A DNA stretch of 64,000 nt from Deinandra increscens subsp. villosa (GCA_039602395.1 JBCNJP010000024.1:4070118-4134117), one strand, 5' to 3'; positions 54,279-64,000 are shown, numbered from the stretch's first letter. Notes: generated from the sequence alone by a model not told the origin. Numbers and translations: made by a program.

Positions 54279-56857
54279 TGTGACATCCGAGAATTCCAAG
54301 GTTAACTTCCGTTAGACAATCTCCGTTAGTTACGTTATAAGTGTTAACTTAGTAACTAATGCTTAACTAGGCCGAATACGTCCACGACCTTTGGTTGATC
54401 ACCGAACCCGTCCATATGTGTTATGTGTTTATTTATTTATTGTCATTATGTGCAATGTGATTTAAACGCATGCTTTAGTATCAATGATAGAATGTAAATT
54501 GGCCACTTTTGGTTTCCAGCGAAACTACCGGGCGAAACTGTAGATTCGCTCGGTAGCCGACTAAACTGTTTGACTTACATGTGTTCAGAGCCAGTTTCGC
54601 TTGGCCAGCGAAACTGCCAGCGAAACTAGCCCCTGATATATATATTTTATAAAACCCTAGTTACATCCCATTTGCATCATCTCCACACTAAACACACACA
54701 CACTCTCCTGGAATTTCTGGTCAGTCGAGAAGCACCACGAGTCGACGCGATCTCAGCCTCGAGACGTCATCCATTCGGACCCTAGATCAAATCTTGAGTC
54801 CCAAAACCATATTTTATGCATTTTCAATGTGTTTTACTGTAAAGCATGCCTAGATCTCCATAGAATCATTAGATCTTCTGATATGATGCTTAGGAATGCT
54901 AGATCTACCATAAAGTCTGTAACTTTACGTTTGAAATCAAACCATAATGAAGATTCATGCTAGTTAGGTCATTTTAGGTTTAAAATGTGTTTTTGGTGAT
55001 TTGAATGTGAAAACCCATGTTTAAGGTGTTAAAACTTGTTGTTTGATGCTGGTAAATGTTTATGCATGCTAAATATTGAATCACATGATGTATGGAAGCT
55101 GTTAGATTGATTTTTAGGCTGATTTATGTGTTTTTCGCGACCAGCGAAACTGAGCTGTTCTCTGGGCGAAACTATACAGCGAAACTGTATAGATATTCAT
55201 CCAGCGATACTATGTGGCGAAACTGTAGTGTCGCCCGCGAAACTAAGTAGACCTGCTCGAACGAAACTACCGAGCGAACCAACCTGAACGAAAGTTCAAA
55301 CCAGTTTCAAGCGAAACTAGGCTAGCGAAACTGCGTCAGCAGTTTCGGGCGAAACTAGCTAGCGAAACTGTGTCATCGGGTATTACCCAGCGAAAGTGCT
55401 GCCCGTGCACACAACGAAACTGTGTAGCGAAACTATGTAGCGAAACTATGATCTGACCAAAACCCAACTTGTGCAACTTGTTTGAATGTTATGCTATGAC
55501 TTACATGATTATGCAATAATGAAACATGCCTGGATTTCTGAATTATATGAACCCTTGTTATGATCAACCATCGGTGTCGTGTGTTGGTATGTCGTGTCAT
55601 AGTTCCAACGTGCTATGTTATGGGCCATAGTGGCGTGAGTTAAAGATTAGACACAAAACTAATACTTAAGACCTAAACGTGTTCTTAGGTCTTCGATAAG
55701 CAAACAATATTTGGATTACTTAGCAAGTGTAGCAGTGCAACCAAAGGTGAGTGTCACTAACCCATTTACCGTGAACCCGTTTGGGTCACACTGAATAACT
55801 TAATGAAAGACAATGCTGACAATCTTATGAGTGCTATGCACCTCTCTGATGAACTTGAACTTAGGAGTGCTTGGCACCCACTTGATGAACTTGAAGTGTT
55901 TTATGGGAGACACTTGTGAAATACTCAAACAACTATTTCTAAAACGAAACTGAAAATGTTTTCGGGATTCATGAGAACCCAAAGTAAACCGTTTTAATAT
56001 GGCTAGTGTAGGTTAAAGTCTAAACCACATGATATCACATGATTTCTAAGGATTGCCTTATAACTGAAAAAGTCCTCAATTTAATTGTACCATTAATTAT
56101 AAAGCGAGGGGATGTTGGGTAGATCTACTGGAGTTTGACAAACTCCGCCTCGTGACACGGGAAGTGCACGGAGGTACAATATCAGCCTATCTGACCGTGG
56201 TCCCGAGAGGACACGGGGGAGGCAAAGCCGCGATGACGTAGGTCCGCAAAACAAAATAGATGATGGCGCTGCCACTACAATTATCAGTCAGCTTTGGTAC
56301 AAACTTCCTTAGTGCATGAAACAACGGATTAGCTACCCGCGATATCGGTTGAGCACTTTAACTATACAAAACTAGTACATACCCGATAACGTAGGTTACG
56401 GACAATACTTTTACTAAACCACAATACTATGATTATGGATATCACTAAGCATTGCTTTTCACAAATAAACATTTCATAAGTATATGTTGACACGATTATG
56501 ATTATGACCGGGCCACTGCATGACAAGCCCACCGTGAACTCACCAACCGTGAGGTTGACACTTGCGTGGTTTAAACTTTTGCAGATCGCTGAGGAGTATC
56601 CGGAGCGGGTTGGCATGGCACACGAAGACATTTACTTTGTTCAAACTTAAAATTGAATTTAAAACAATGATTTTGTAAAGCACGTGGTTAGTGCTAAGAT
56701 AATATTTTCCGCTGCGTACTTTGAAGAATTTAATTTATGATTTTACACTTGGACTAACTCTGATTCATTTAGTATTTGTAACTAATGGTTGTGGTCCTGG
56801 TTTGCTCGCACCCCTTAACGGTATAAACTCCGTTAGTGGATACTTGGGGGTGTGACA
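54279..56857 (+). repeat. LTR-C of TE-J (original 3' LTR)
   Basis: 2,579 bp, ends GGTGTGACA followed by ACTCT. TATA box at 54648-54654. About ten private differences were counted by hand. Confidence 0.95.
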
Positions 56858-56862
56858 ACTCT

Positions 56863-57264
56863 TTTGATGATTTCTTTGATAATTTTGATTCTGAGCATTC
56901 ATCTGGTTTTCAAAAATCATAACAATTTTCAAACATTTTTAGAGAAAGACTTTGTTATGCACGTCGTCAACCGAGACATCTTGCTGCTGCTTGTCCGACG
57001 ACTGCATATATCCACAACACTGCCAAATATGTGGATAACAAAGGTCAAATTTTTTATGAACCATGGTCCTCAAAGATTAAATCAACTTGTAAATCGTCTT
57101 GGTCTAAACCAAGTACGTCAGTTGAATCTAATTCAGGTTCTGATAAAAAATTACAAATTTTACAAATTTGGAAACCAAAGGTTGTTTTCAAGGCCAACAA
57201 CGACTATGTGGTAGACATCGGGGGACCCGACGCTGTTGAATCGGGTCGATCCCAAGGCGACTAA
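56863..57264 (+). pseudogene. TE-F gag, part 4 (C-terminal end)
   Basis: The gag resumes after TE-J with an acidic Asp/Phe patch and a degenerate cysteine-poor end, a frameshift near 56920, then YVDNKGQIFYEPW and a Ser-rich stretch ending WKPKVVFKANNDYVV. It stops at 57262-57264. No protease, integrase, RT or RNase H follows: pol has been lost, and the non-coding 3' region begins directly. Confidence 0.7.
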
Positions 57265-58846
57265 TGGTTTATTTGGTGTCAAGCATGTATTTCAGGAAGA
57301 CCTTTGGAGATAGGAAAATTGCTGATTGTGGATTATCTGTGCTAACTTAAACTGAATTTTATAATCTAATTTTGTTTTCAAAAAGTTATTCTGTAGGTAT
57401 TCGTGTTGGTTGATCAATTTTTCTTGTTTTTCACTCCGTCTCAGTTTGAGGGGGAGTTTGTTATTGCAAAATCCAAAAATAGTGTTTTGTTTTTCAAATC
57501 GTAAAAATGAAAATCTATAAATAGAGTTGTTATTTTAGGGGGAGAAATTTGAAAAAGACAAAAACACTGAAAAATGCAAAAAGCCAAAAACATGGAAAAA
57601 TGAGAAATTGTATCCGACATGACTGGGAAATGATGGTACATTGGCTGACATTCTCTGACTCATGGATAAAGTAAGTGAAAAAGCCATAAGACCATTTGAT
57701 CGATGTGTAAGGTAGGCTCGGCAAATCAGAAAGTATACGAATGTGATATACACTAAATCTGAGGCTTGATCTAGTGGACAACATCTTGATGCGTATCTCA
57801 AGATATATCAAGAAAAAGATGTGTGAAAAATAAAATGAGAAGTCACTGTGTATAGATGTGCTCATTTTGCAAAGATTTAAACTTGTTTGATTTTCTTTAT
57901 TTTGTCAAAAGATCAGACTTTCTCTGCGTGCTCACAAGGCCTGCCTGATTGTTGTTTGTCTGACGTTATGCTTTATTTTCTTTGGTGTTTTGTATAACTC
58001 ATCGGACTTTCTCTGTGTGTTCACAAGACCGACCTGATTGTTGTTGAGTTATACAATTTCAACTTGTTTTATTTTCTTCTTTTGTTAAATCTGAGGCCTT
58101 ATCTACGTATCGAAAGATCGACCTTAAGGTAGACGATTTAACGTTCTTATTTCTTTTTGCATGGAACACAATTTATGTGATTAAAATCACAAGTGAAATC
58201 ATAAAAATGTGATGAACAAAACATATCTGAGTATGTCTGATAGTGTGGGGTACATTGTTCAATGCAAATTTTATCAATACCTTAACATAATGTTATGAGT
58301 ATGATTGTGCTAAAGCTTAACGTTGGACAAGTTATATCTGCAATCGGCATGGCTTATGTGCTATAATAATCGAAATTGAAATGTAGTTCAGAATGTTATG
58401 TTCAATATGATCCCAAGTTGTGATCTTTCTCACAAAAGACAAAAATAGTGTCTGATTCTGTATTGTATTTATTCTTCATTATCTAGAAAATACCAAAAAG
58501 ATTTTAGGTGTGTTTTGATATAAAGTTTCTAAAAGCCAAAAAGATTTTGTTTCTGATTTTTTTTCGATTGATCAACACAGAATACAAAATGAATTTCAAA
58601 ATCATGATATCTTAGAGTCTCAAAGAGACGTTTTGCACCAAGATTATTTATGTTGGCAAGTTTCTAAGTGGAAAGAGGACATCACTACTTCAAGTCTTCT
58701 GAAGATTGTTGATAAACAGCTTACACACGATGCAATATCAAGTATTCAAGATTGAACTCATCTTCAAGATCGAGGAAGAGTTTGATTGAAAATACAAGAT
58801 ACAAGTTTTAGAAGGAAGATGATACTGCACATGCTGAGGGGGACTT
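57265..58846 (+). other. TE-F 3' non-coding region
   Basis: About 1.6 kb without a coding signal. It holds an internal polypurine-like GAGGGGGAG (57448), a second at 57537 (AGGGGGAG), the hairpin series at 57783-58142, and the true polypurine tract GAGGGGGA at 58836-58843. Open frames on the minus strand (57441-57865) come from T-rich sequence and are not called. Confidence 0.75.
57783..58142 (+). promoter_or_regulatory. Series of five candidate RNA hairpins in the TE-F 3' region
   Basis: Perfect inverted arms: ATCTTGA/TCAAGAT (57783-57804), AAAATGAG/CTCATTTT (57832-57868), TCAGAC/GTCTGA (about 57913-57963), GTATAACTCA/TGAGTTATAC (57992-58054) and GTTAAATC/GATTTAAC (58084-58142). The last three enclose related cores (TCTCTGCGTGCTCACAAGGC, TCTCTGTGTGTTCACAAGAC, ATCTACGTATCGAAAGATC), each followed by CGACCT-like sequence. 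The outer arms differ in sequence but keep pairing. The same core occurs in TE-I. Confidence 0.6.
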
Positions 58847-59166
58847 TGTTGATACTTGGTTCCTGATCGTCATGTGAAGTATTGAATACAAGACGAAGAC
58901 AAGCAAGTTTGCTGTGGTCCGAACTCCTGGAGAACCTAGGGTTCGGACAGGTCCGAACCTGGAGTTCGGACCAGCGAGTTTCAGCAACTATAAATATTAG
59001 TCTTGTATAGAATTGAATGGCTTTGGGGGTCAGATCTTCTAAGTGTCTCTGTGTAAACTCTCTGTGGTTAATACAAAGCTCGTTTGTATTTACTCTTGTG
59101 TTTCAACTCGTTATACATTGATTTCATTACGACTAAGTAGACGATCCACACGCTCACGCATTTTCA
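58847..59166 (+). repeat. 3' LTR of TE-F
   Basis: 320 bp, TGTTGATAC to TTTTCA, followed by AAGAT. TATA box at 58989-58996. Confidence 0.95.
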
Positions 59167-59171
59167 AAGAT

Positions 59172-61787
59172 ACTTGGTTTTTCATGGTTAAAAGGGTTTG
59201 AACTTGGGGTGTCCTTTTAGCAAAGATGGTAAGCTTGGTTTTTTGATGGTTGGAAACATATCAATAATGAAGGGAGGTGGTGCCACTGGTGCATCAGGGT
59301 ATTCTACAGGTTCAGGCTAAACAAAAGGCATTTTTGACATACCTGATGTTATTGTAGAAGGATCTAGCATTACCAGTGAAGGGTCAACAGCAAACTCCTC
59401 TCCTTTCAGCTTTTGATATATGAGATCAATGTAGCTGCAGAGTTCTTTGACCTTCATATTATACACTTCCTCTTCTGACTTCCATTCCCTTAGTATCAAG
59501 ATCCTCTTTATTTTCTTGGGAAGCTCATAGTTATCATCATTCTTAACCAACTTAGTAGGTATCCTCGACGCTATACCCATTAACCTTTTCTTTTCTGTAT
59601 CACTCATCTTGACCAAGTCATATATTTGCATCCTCCACTCAGCCGATCTCCTGTTGGCTTCTTCAAGTGTTCCCTCAACAACAAAATCAATTGAGTACAA
59701 TTCAAGCTCTTCTTGATATTCTTTTTCTAAGCTTTTGTGTTCAGCAGCCATCCTTGCATCTTCCACCATTTTGCTTATAGCTTCAAATTCTGGAGTATGA
59801 ACAGCTTGATGAATAGTCAAAGCAATGTTAGCTTGAACTTGCTCTTAACTTTGGATTGGCTCTTCAGCTTGGATTGACTCATCAGTTTGAACAGTCTTCA
59901 AGGCTATCAGAGTTTGAGCCACATCCTTAGTTTCATCTCCAACTTAAGTTTCCGGTTGATCTGTTGGAAACTGAACAGTTCCAAATATGGATTCACTCCC
60001 GCCAAACACGGGGTCAGGTGCATTCTCATCTATCTTTATTACTTCAACCTGAGTTTCAGCTTGGACTCCCAGTTGGACTTCCGGTTGGACTTCCAGTTGA
60101 ACTTCCGGTTGATCTACAACTTGGTTTTCAGCCTGAGCTTCAGTCACCACCTGTGGTTGGGTGACCTTGGCTTCTCTATCAGCCAACTTAATTACCTCTG
60201 TTCCTTCTCCTTCTCCTAGTACATTTTCATCTCCCCCTTCGGCCATAGTTCCTACAGCTGTAGTTCCTGTACTTTCTTTAACATTCTTTGATGTTGCTTT
60301 GCTGGTGGAGGCTGTGTTCTGTTCAGCTTGATCAAAGGTTTTTCAGCCGGAAATATCACATCCTTCAGCAGCCTTGTGATCATGTTTACATGCTCAGGGA
60401 GAGAACCAGCAATTAGCATGGAAGACTGAACCAGTTCAGTGAGGTTGGGGTCTTCAAATGGTGAGATAGGTATCAGTTGGCTACTCTTCACATTCACCCA
60501 ACTTTCTTCAACTGAGAAGGGTTGAACACCAGCTTTCCTACAGGCAGAGGCTCTCAATTCAGCCAGAATTCTTTCTTGTTCTTCAATCTCCCTTATGACA
60601 GGTGTTGAGATAAGCTTCTCCCCCAATTTGACTGTATATATTTCAGATATGTTTGGGTTTGAAGGTCCTGCTTCAGCCTGAATAGGAACACTTTGACCTT
60701 GAACTAATGATGCAACAATGACATTAAGTAAGTCATCCTGTTATTGGAGTGATTTGTACAAGTTCGTCAATTCTGGTAGTGTTGTGCTGTCCTTAACTGG
60801 CTTGTTACCGGTATCTCTGGACAAAACCAGGTTATCAATCCTAGATTGATCAACCCTGTCACCCATGGCTTCTTGGCACCTGGAATTCCCTTCTTCTATC
60901 TCAGTAACCCTTGGTTCCAGTGAAGGCCCCGTGGGTGCTGATTCATAAAAGATTGCCACAGATTAGGTCTTATTGATGTTATTACTAGCACCAAGGTCCA
61001 GTGGGGACACATGGGCAGCAGCAGCCCTTTCTGTATGAATCTCATCATCACTCCTGAGATTCACCTCCGGTGAAGAGTGGGGGCTCAATGTAACAGGGTC
61101 TAGATCCATCAGAATGTTCTCATGTAATGAGGTTGATGAGTTAATAACATCCTCATTTGGATAAAGATTGAATACATTGTCACTCCTGGGTGATAGGGGA
61201 TGCAGGGGTGAGAACCTTTCTGATGGGGATTGTACATCCTTGTCTAATGCCTTCCCCTCAAAAGAAGGTTCGTCCCTAAGAGATAATCCCAGTTTGTTTA
61301 ACTTCCGCTTGGGCTTTTTTCCTTTTGCGGGGCTAGAAGCTTCAGGTTGGTTGGTAGGCATAGGTGGAGGAGACCTTGTAACTACATTTCTCTGTCTTTT
61401 GAAAATGACAGGTGGGGATTCGGATGAGGAAGTGGTGGAAGAATGAGCAGTGGACTTCCTCTTTTTGGAATGGTAAGTTTTTAAAGTAGAGGAAGTGGTT
61501 CTAGATGTGGGATCAGGAACTATGGGGTTTGTTGTCCTGTCAAATTGAGCAGGTTGCTCATTTGCAGCAACAGTTTATGTTTGAACCTCATATTGTGCGG
61601 GTTCATCAGGAAACTGCCTTAGAATTGGCAGGGGATGGTCTGTATCCCTTCTAAGAAACACTGTCTTATTTAAGGCTAAGTTAGAAAAAAATTTCTCATT
61701 CAGAAGCTTTTGATGCAAAATTGAACCACCCAAATTACTTTGAGGGTATTCTTCTTTGAGAATACAGGTCAAACACCTTGGATAAAG
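59172..61787 (-). pseudogene. TE-E third ORF, main part, decayed
   Basis: Minus-strand pieces 61787-61575, 61361-60963, 60959-60741, 60626-60252, 60246-59944 and 59820-59317. The N-terminal piece has YPRCLTCILKEEYPQ, comparable to the PRFVQMVVMKKYP block of the TE-I third ORF. The rest is a Ser/Pro/Thr-rich, nuclear-localisation-like basic stretch (KGKKPKRKLNK), then acidic and helical segments and a Val/Gln/Glu repeat region. Stops and frameshifts separate the pieces. TE-F interrupts the lower end (rest at 9404-9733) and TE-K the upper end. Function unknown. Confidence 0.65.
60045..60140 (-). repeat. Coding repeat in the TE-E third ORF
   Basis: Tandem units of 15-18 bases (CTTCCGGTTGGA-type on plus) encode a PEVQLEVQPEVQLGVQ-like peptide on the minus strand. 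The DNA unit TTCCGGTTGA also occurs in the TE-E LTR. Confidence 0.6.
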
Positions 61788-62095
61788 TGTCAGGACCAGA
61801 TTTGAGCACGTTGTTCTCATATGATTCATCACACAAGTGCGGAAATCATGAGTGATGGTCGATTCCGGATGAATCACCAGCAATGCTCACCCATTGATGA
61901 TTCCTAAAGCTCAAGAACACACACTAACACCAAGAACACACACACAAAGGCTCTCTTTAGGAAAATATTCCTTCAAGCATTACCAATAGGGTTTTCTCAT
62001 TGGTATTTATACTACAAGAGAGCCTGGGACAAAAAGAATGTTTGACACAGCACAATCATTACCTAGAATTCAGCAAAATATTCTATCAGGAAAAC

Positions 62096-62422
62096 AAGTT
62101 CGCTAAGAGTTAAGTCAAGTTCGCTAGCACTTAACAAGTTCGCTAACAAGTACGCTAGGTAGCAATAAGTCCGCTAACAAGTACGCTAAGCATTATCAAG
62201 TTCGCTAACAAGTACGCTAAGCTATAACAAGTTCGCTAACAAGTACGCTAAACAATAACATGTCCGCTAACATGAATAAGTACGCTAACAAGTTCGTTAA
62301 GAACAAGACAAGTACGCTAGGAACAAGACAAGTCTGCTAAGTAAACAAGTTCGCTAGGAATAAACAAGTCCTCTAAGATAAACAATCAAACAAGTACGCT
62401 AAGAGTAAATCAAGTCCGCTAA
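62096..62422. repeat. AAGTNCGCTAA array in the TE-K LTR
   Basis: Sixteen exact CGCTA-centred units, mostly AAGTTCGCTAA and AAGTACGCTAA in alternation at 12-24 base spacing, plus three variants. Two more units follow the MITE (63170-63215), showing one array split by it. It lies upstream of the TATA box in the transcription direction. Confidence 0.85.
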
Positions 62423-63158
62423 GACTATGGGCATCAATGATCATTTGTGAAGATCGTGATCTAGTTTGAATTAAAAGAAAAGAAAAAATCCTTAAAAATC
62501 AACGAACGGTGCTCTGGAACGATCGAGATCACGATCAAACTTTACATACCAACTTTCCACGTGTTGGTGTATCAATGGACCAATCTTAATTTCCTTTTTT
62601 TCTTTTATATTCAAACTAATTTATTTTATACAAAATCTTATTTTTCTTAAATAACTTATAATATTTAACTTCTTAAAAAAATCTGAATATACGTTCTTGC
62701 TCAACTTTTTTTTATGAACATCACGGTATAAAATTTATTAAAAACGGAGATGTTTAAAAAAAACGTGTTTTAATATAAAATATCTATATAAAAATAAACC
62801 ATTTATCTTATCTGCCACGTGACACTATACCATAGGTTCGTTTGTAATGTAAAATAAAATTTTATTTTTATCTATTTTATTAACTATGTTTGTAATGTAA
62901 AATAAAATTTTATTTTTATATTTTTTATATTTTTATTTTATTTTTAAATTTTTGATAAATAATTTATTTTTTTGAAATAAAGTAATTACCTAATATATAT
63001 AAATAATTGTTAATCATATTTATATAATAAATTTTAGATTGGATTGGATTGTGAGTGTGAGTGAAAAAATGGGTTAGATTGGATTGTGCAGATTGAGGAA
63101 AGAGAAAATATTTTTTTAATAAAAGATTGGGTTGTGAAGATTGTTGATGTGGATAGTC
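62423..63158. mobile_element. MITE-like insertion (possible PIF/Harbinger type)
   Basis: A 736-bp AT-rich segment interrupts the CGCTA array. Termini GACTATGGGCATCAATGATC and, inverted, GACTATCCACATCAACAATC match at 15 of 20 bases. It is flanked by TAA on both sides (62420-62422, 63159-63161), the target size of PIF/Harbinger elements. No ORF of note. An internal 30-base segment is repeated at 48-base offset (about 62841 and 62889). Family assignment is tentative. Confidence 0.6.
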
Positions 63159-63351
63159 TAAGAACACAAGTCACAAGTCCGCTAAGAAGTATAACAAGTA
63201 CGCTAGCATATAAACAAAGTTTACCAAGTACATATACAAAGACAATTACAAAATAAAGTATCAATTACAAGATAAGGAAACAAAAAGTTTGTGTTGCTAA
63301 CAAATAGGTTCTAACAATTCCACCCTTGTTGGTAATGCAAACTCTCGAGCT

Positions 63352-64000
63352 TCAAGCATCTTGGCCGATCAGCTTTAGCAGAAATCTCCAGTTCTCTCTA
63401 GCTGCAGGTTTGTCTTTATCAGAAAGTATGTGAATACCCATATCATACAGCCTATAGAGATCTTGCCAAACGAGCTTCTTCAGGTCATTATAATTTTTCA
63501 TCTCGACCAATCGTCTTGACTTATCCAAAATGACACTTGAACCATGTTCTTCAATCAACCAACAATTTGCTGTTCTCAGGAGTTCTGAATCAAGAGTGAG
63601 TCTACCTAATTCTGCCAGCCTTGTACACCACCAGTTTAAGAATATCAAAAACTAGTTGGCATCGTAGCATTCATAAGGTCTCAACTGAATAGGTATGGTC
63701 CGCATTTTCTCATAATACATTATCTTTAAGTAGGATCGAGAGAGAAGAGGGAGTTCTATAGCAGCAAATATTCTGATAGCGTCAGCACCATCTCTTTCAA
63801 TTACCAACTCATGAGTCATCCCATTATAGTACCAACTGATCATAGGTGCATTTTTCTAGTTTCCAGGGATAGTCTTTGCTTTTACTTCCTTTCCTATATC
63901 CTTGAACATACCACGGTGAGGAGCATGAAGTCTTCTTTTCTCTTCTGCCAACTGAGCTTTTCTCTCTGCTTCTGGATTTTGACTGAATGTCTTATCATTA
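63352..64000 (-). pseudogene. C-terminal part of the TE-K third ORF
   Basis: One minus-strand frame from the window edge to a stop at 63352, interrupted by TAG at 63652-63654 and another near 63858. It includes ISWYYNGMTHELVIERDG (about 63840-63790), related to CWCYDPMTHEVVVL in the TE-I third ORF, then a helical, Trp-containing end (LVWQDLYRLYDMGIHIL). It lies directly before the polypurine tract and LTR, as in TE-E and TE-I. The upstream part lies outside the window. Confidence 0.65.

Larger units (their letters stand above)
38167..56857 (+). mobile_element. TE-J, Tekay chromovirus in tandem form (3 LTRs, 2 internal regions)
   Basis: LTR-A 38167-40744, internal 1 40745-46226, LTR-B 46227-48811, internal 2 48812-54278, LTR-C 54279-56857. 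The whole block is flanked by a single pair of 5-bp duplications, ACTCT (38162-38166, 56858-56862), and there is no target duplication between the units. So one insertion was later expanded by unequal exchange. Both internal regions encode gag, protease, RT, RNase H, integrase and a chromodomain, but with many breaks. It is inserted in TE-F gag. Confidence 0.95.
9739..59166 (+). mobile_element. TE-F, gag-only copia element split by three insertions
   Basis: LTRs at 9739-10068 and 58847-59166 start TGTTGATACTTGG and end ATTTTCA. They are flanked by identical 5-bp duplications AAGAT (9734-9738 and 59167-59171). A primer site follows the 5' LTR and a polypurine tract (GAGGGGGA, 58836-58843) precedes the 3' LTR. 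By hand the LTRs differ at ten substitutions plus one 10-bp tandem gain in the 5' copy, about 3%. Only gag-like sequence is found between them once TE-G, TE-H/TE-I and TE-J are removed; pol is absent. Each insertion carries its own target duplication inside gag. Confidence 0.9.
8711..61787 (-). mobile_element. TE-E, SIRE-like copia element (5' part outside window)
   Basis: Defined by its 3' LTR (8711-9322), polypurine tract and third ORF (9404-9733 plus 59,172-61,787). TE-F splits the third ORF, leaving AAGAT on both sides, and TE-K interrupts it again at 61,788. Gag and pol, expected further right on the minus strand, are not in the window. It appears to be inserted into the internal region of TE-D. 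Confidence 0.65.
61788..63316 (-). repeat. 3' LTR of copia element TE-K, with an inserted MITE
   Basis: Minus-strand start TGTTAGAACC at 63316 follows the tract CAAGGGTGGAAT (63328-63317); the end TGGTCCTGACA is at 61788. About 790 bp without the MITE. TATA box (minus) at 62011-62004. The left flank is TAAAG; the right flank is outside the window. It interrupts the TE-E third ORF. Confidence 0.75.

Noticed and set aside
57441..57865. Three overlapping minus-strand frames, Phe/Ser-rich
   Set aside because: T-rich antisense of the TE-F 3' region; mutually overlapping and without domains.

Overview
This is plant nuclear DNA made almost entirely of nested LTR retrotransposons. No host gene, rRNA or tRNA gene was found. 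The evidence for a plant is the canonical initiator-methionine-tRNA primer sites (TGGTATCAGAGC), Tekay-type Ty3/gypsy chromoviruses with a C-terminal chromodomain, SIRE-like Ty1/copia elements with very large gag proteins and a third ORF, a Tat-type gag, and the decayed AT-rich sequence between elements. The styles resemble Asteraceae elements, but that assignment is a weak impression.

Labels used below: TE-A/B (1-3.7 kb), a plus-strand LTR end and primer site joined to antisense Tat gag and RT debris and a sense extra ORF. TE-C (3.7-5.7 kb, minus), a decayed copia gag. TE-D (5.7-8.7 kb, minus), LTR and 3' internal end of a gypsy element inserted in TE-C. TE-E (8.7-9.7 kb and 59.2-61.8 kb, minus), a SIRE-like element inserted in TE-D; only its 3' LTR and third ORF lie in the window. 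TE-F (9,739-59,166, plus), a gag-only copia element inserted in TE-E with perfect 5-bp target duplications (AAGAT).

Three elements sit inside the gag of TE-F. TE-G (10,690-19,382, minus) is a gag-only Tekay-like element with 3.34-kb LTRs. TE-H (20,943-37,171, minus) is a non-coding LTR element, itself split by TE-I (22,926-35,554, plus), a nearly intact SIRE-like copia with gag, an open pol and a third ORF. TE-J (38,167-56,857, plus) is a Tekay chromovirus present as LTR-internal-LTR-internal-LTR inside one target duplication. On the right, TE-K (61,788 to beyond the window, minus) is a copia element inserted in TE-E, and its LTR carries a 736-bp MITE-like insertion. Nesting reaches six levels (C>D>E>F>H>I); the three outermost levels are inferred because their other ends lie outside the window.

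The most interesting signals are non-coding: (1) a 5' leader of TE-I made of ~30-nt hairpin units with GTTTACGA/TCGTAA arms at near-helical spacing, with the motif clustered again before the third ORF; (2) a gene-like unit (TATA box, leader, candidate intron ending at the ATG) before that third ORF; (3) a series of hairpins sharing a TCTCTGCGTGC-type core in the 3' region of TE-F and TE-I; (4) a different short, mostly CpG-containing motif amplified in the LTR or leader of most families here. All comparisons were made by eye; counts are hand counts.
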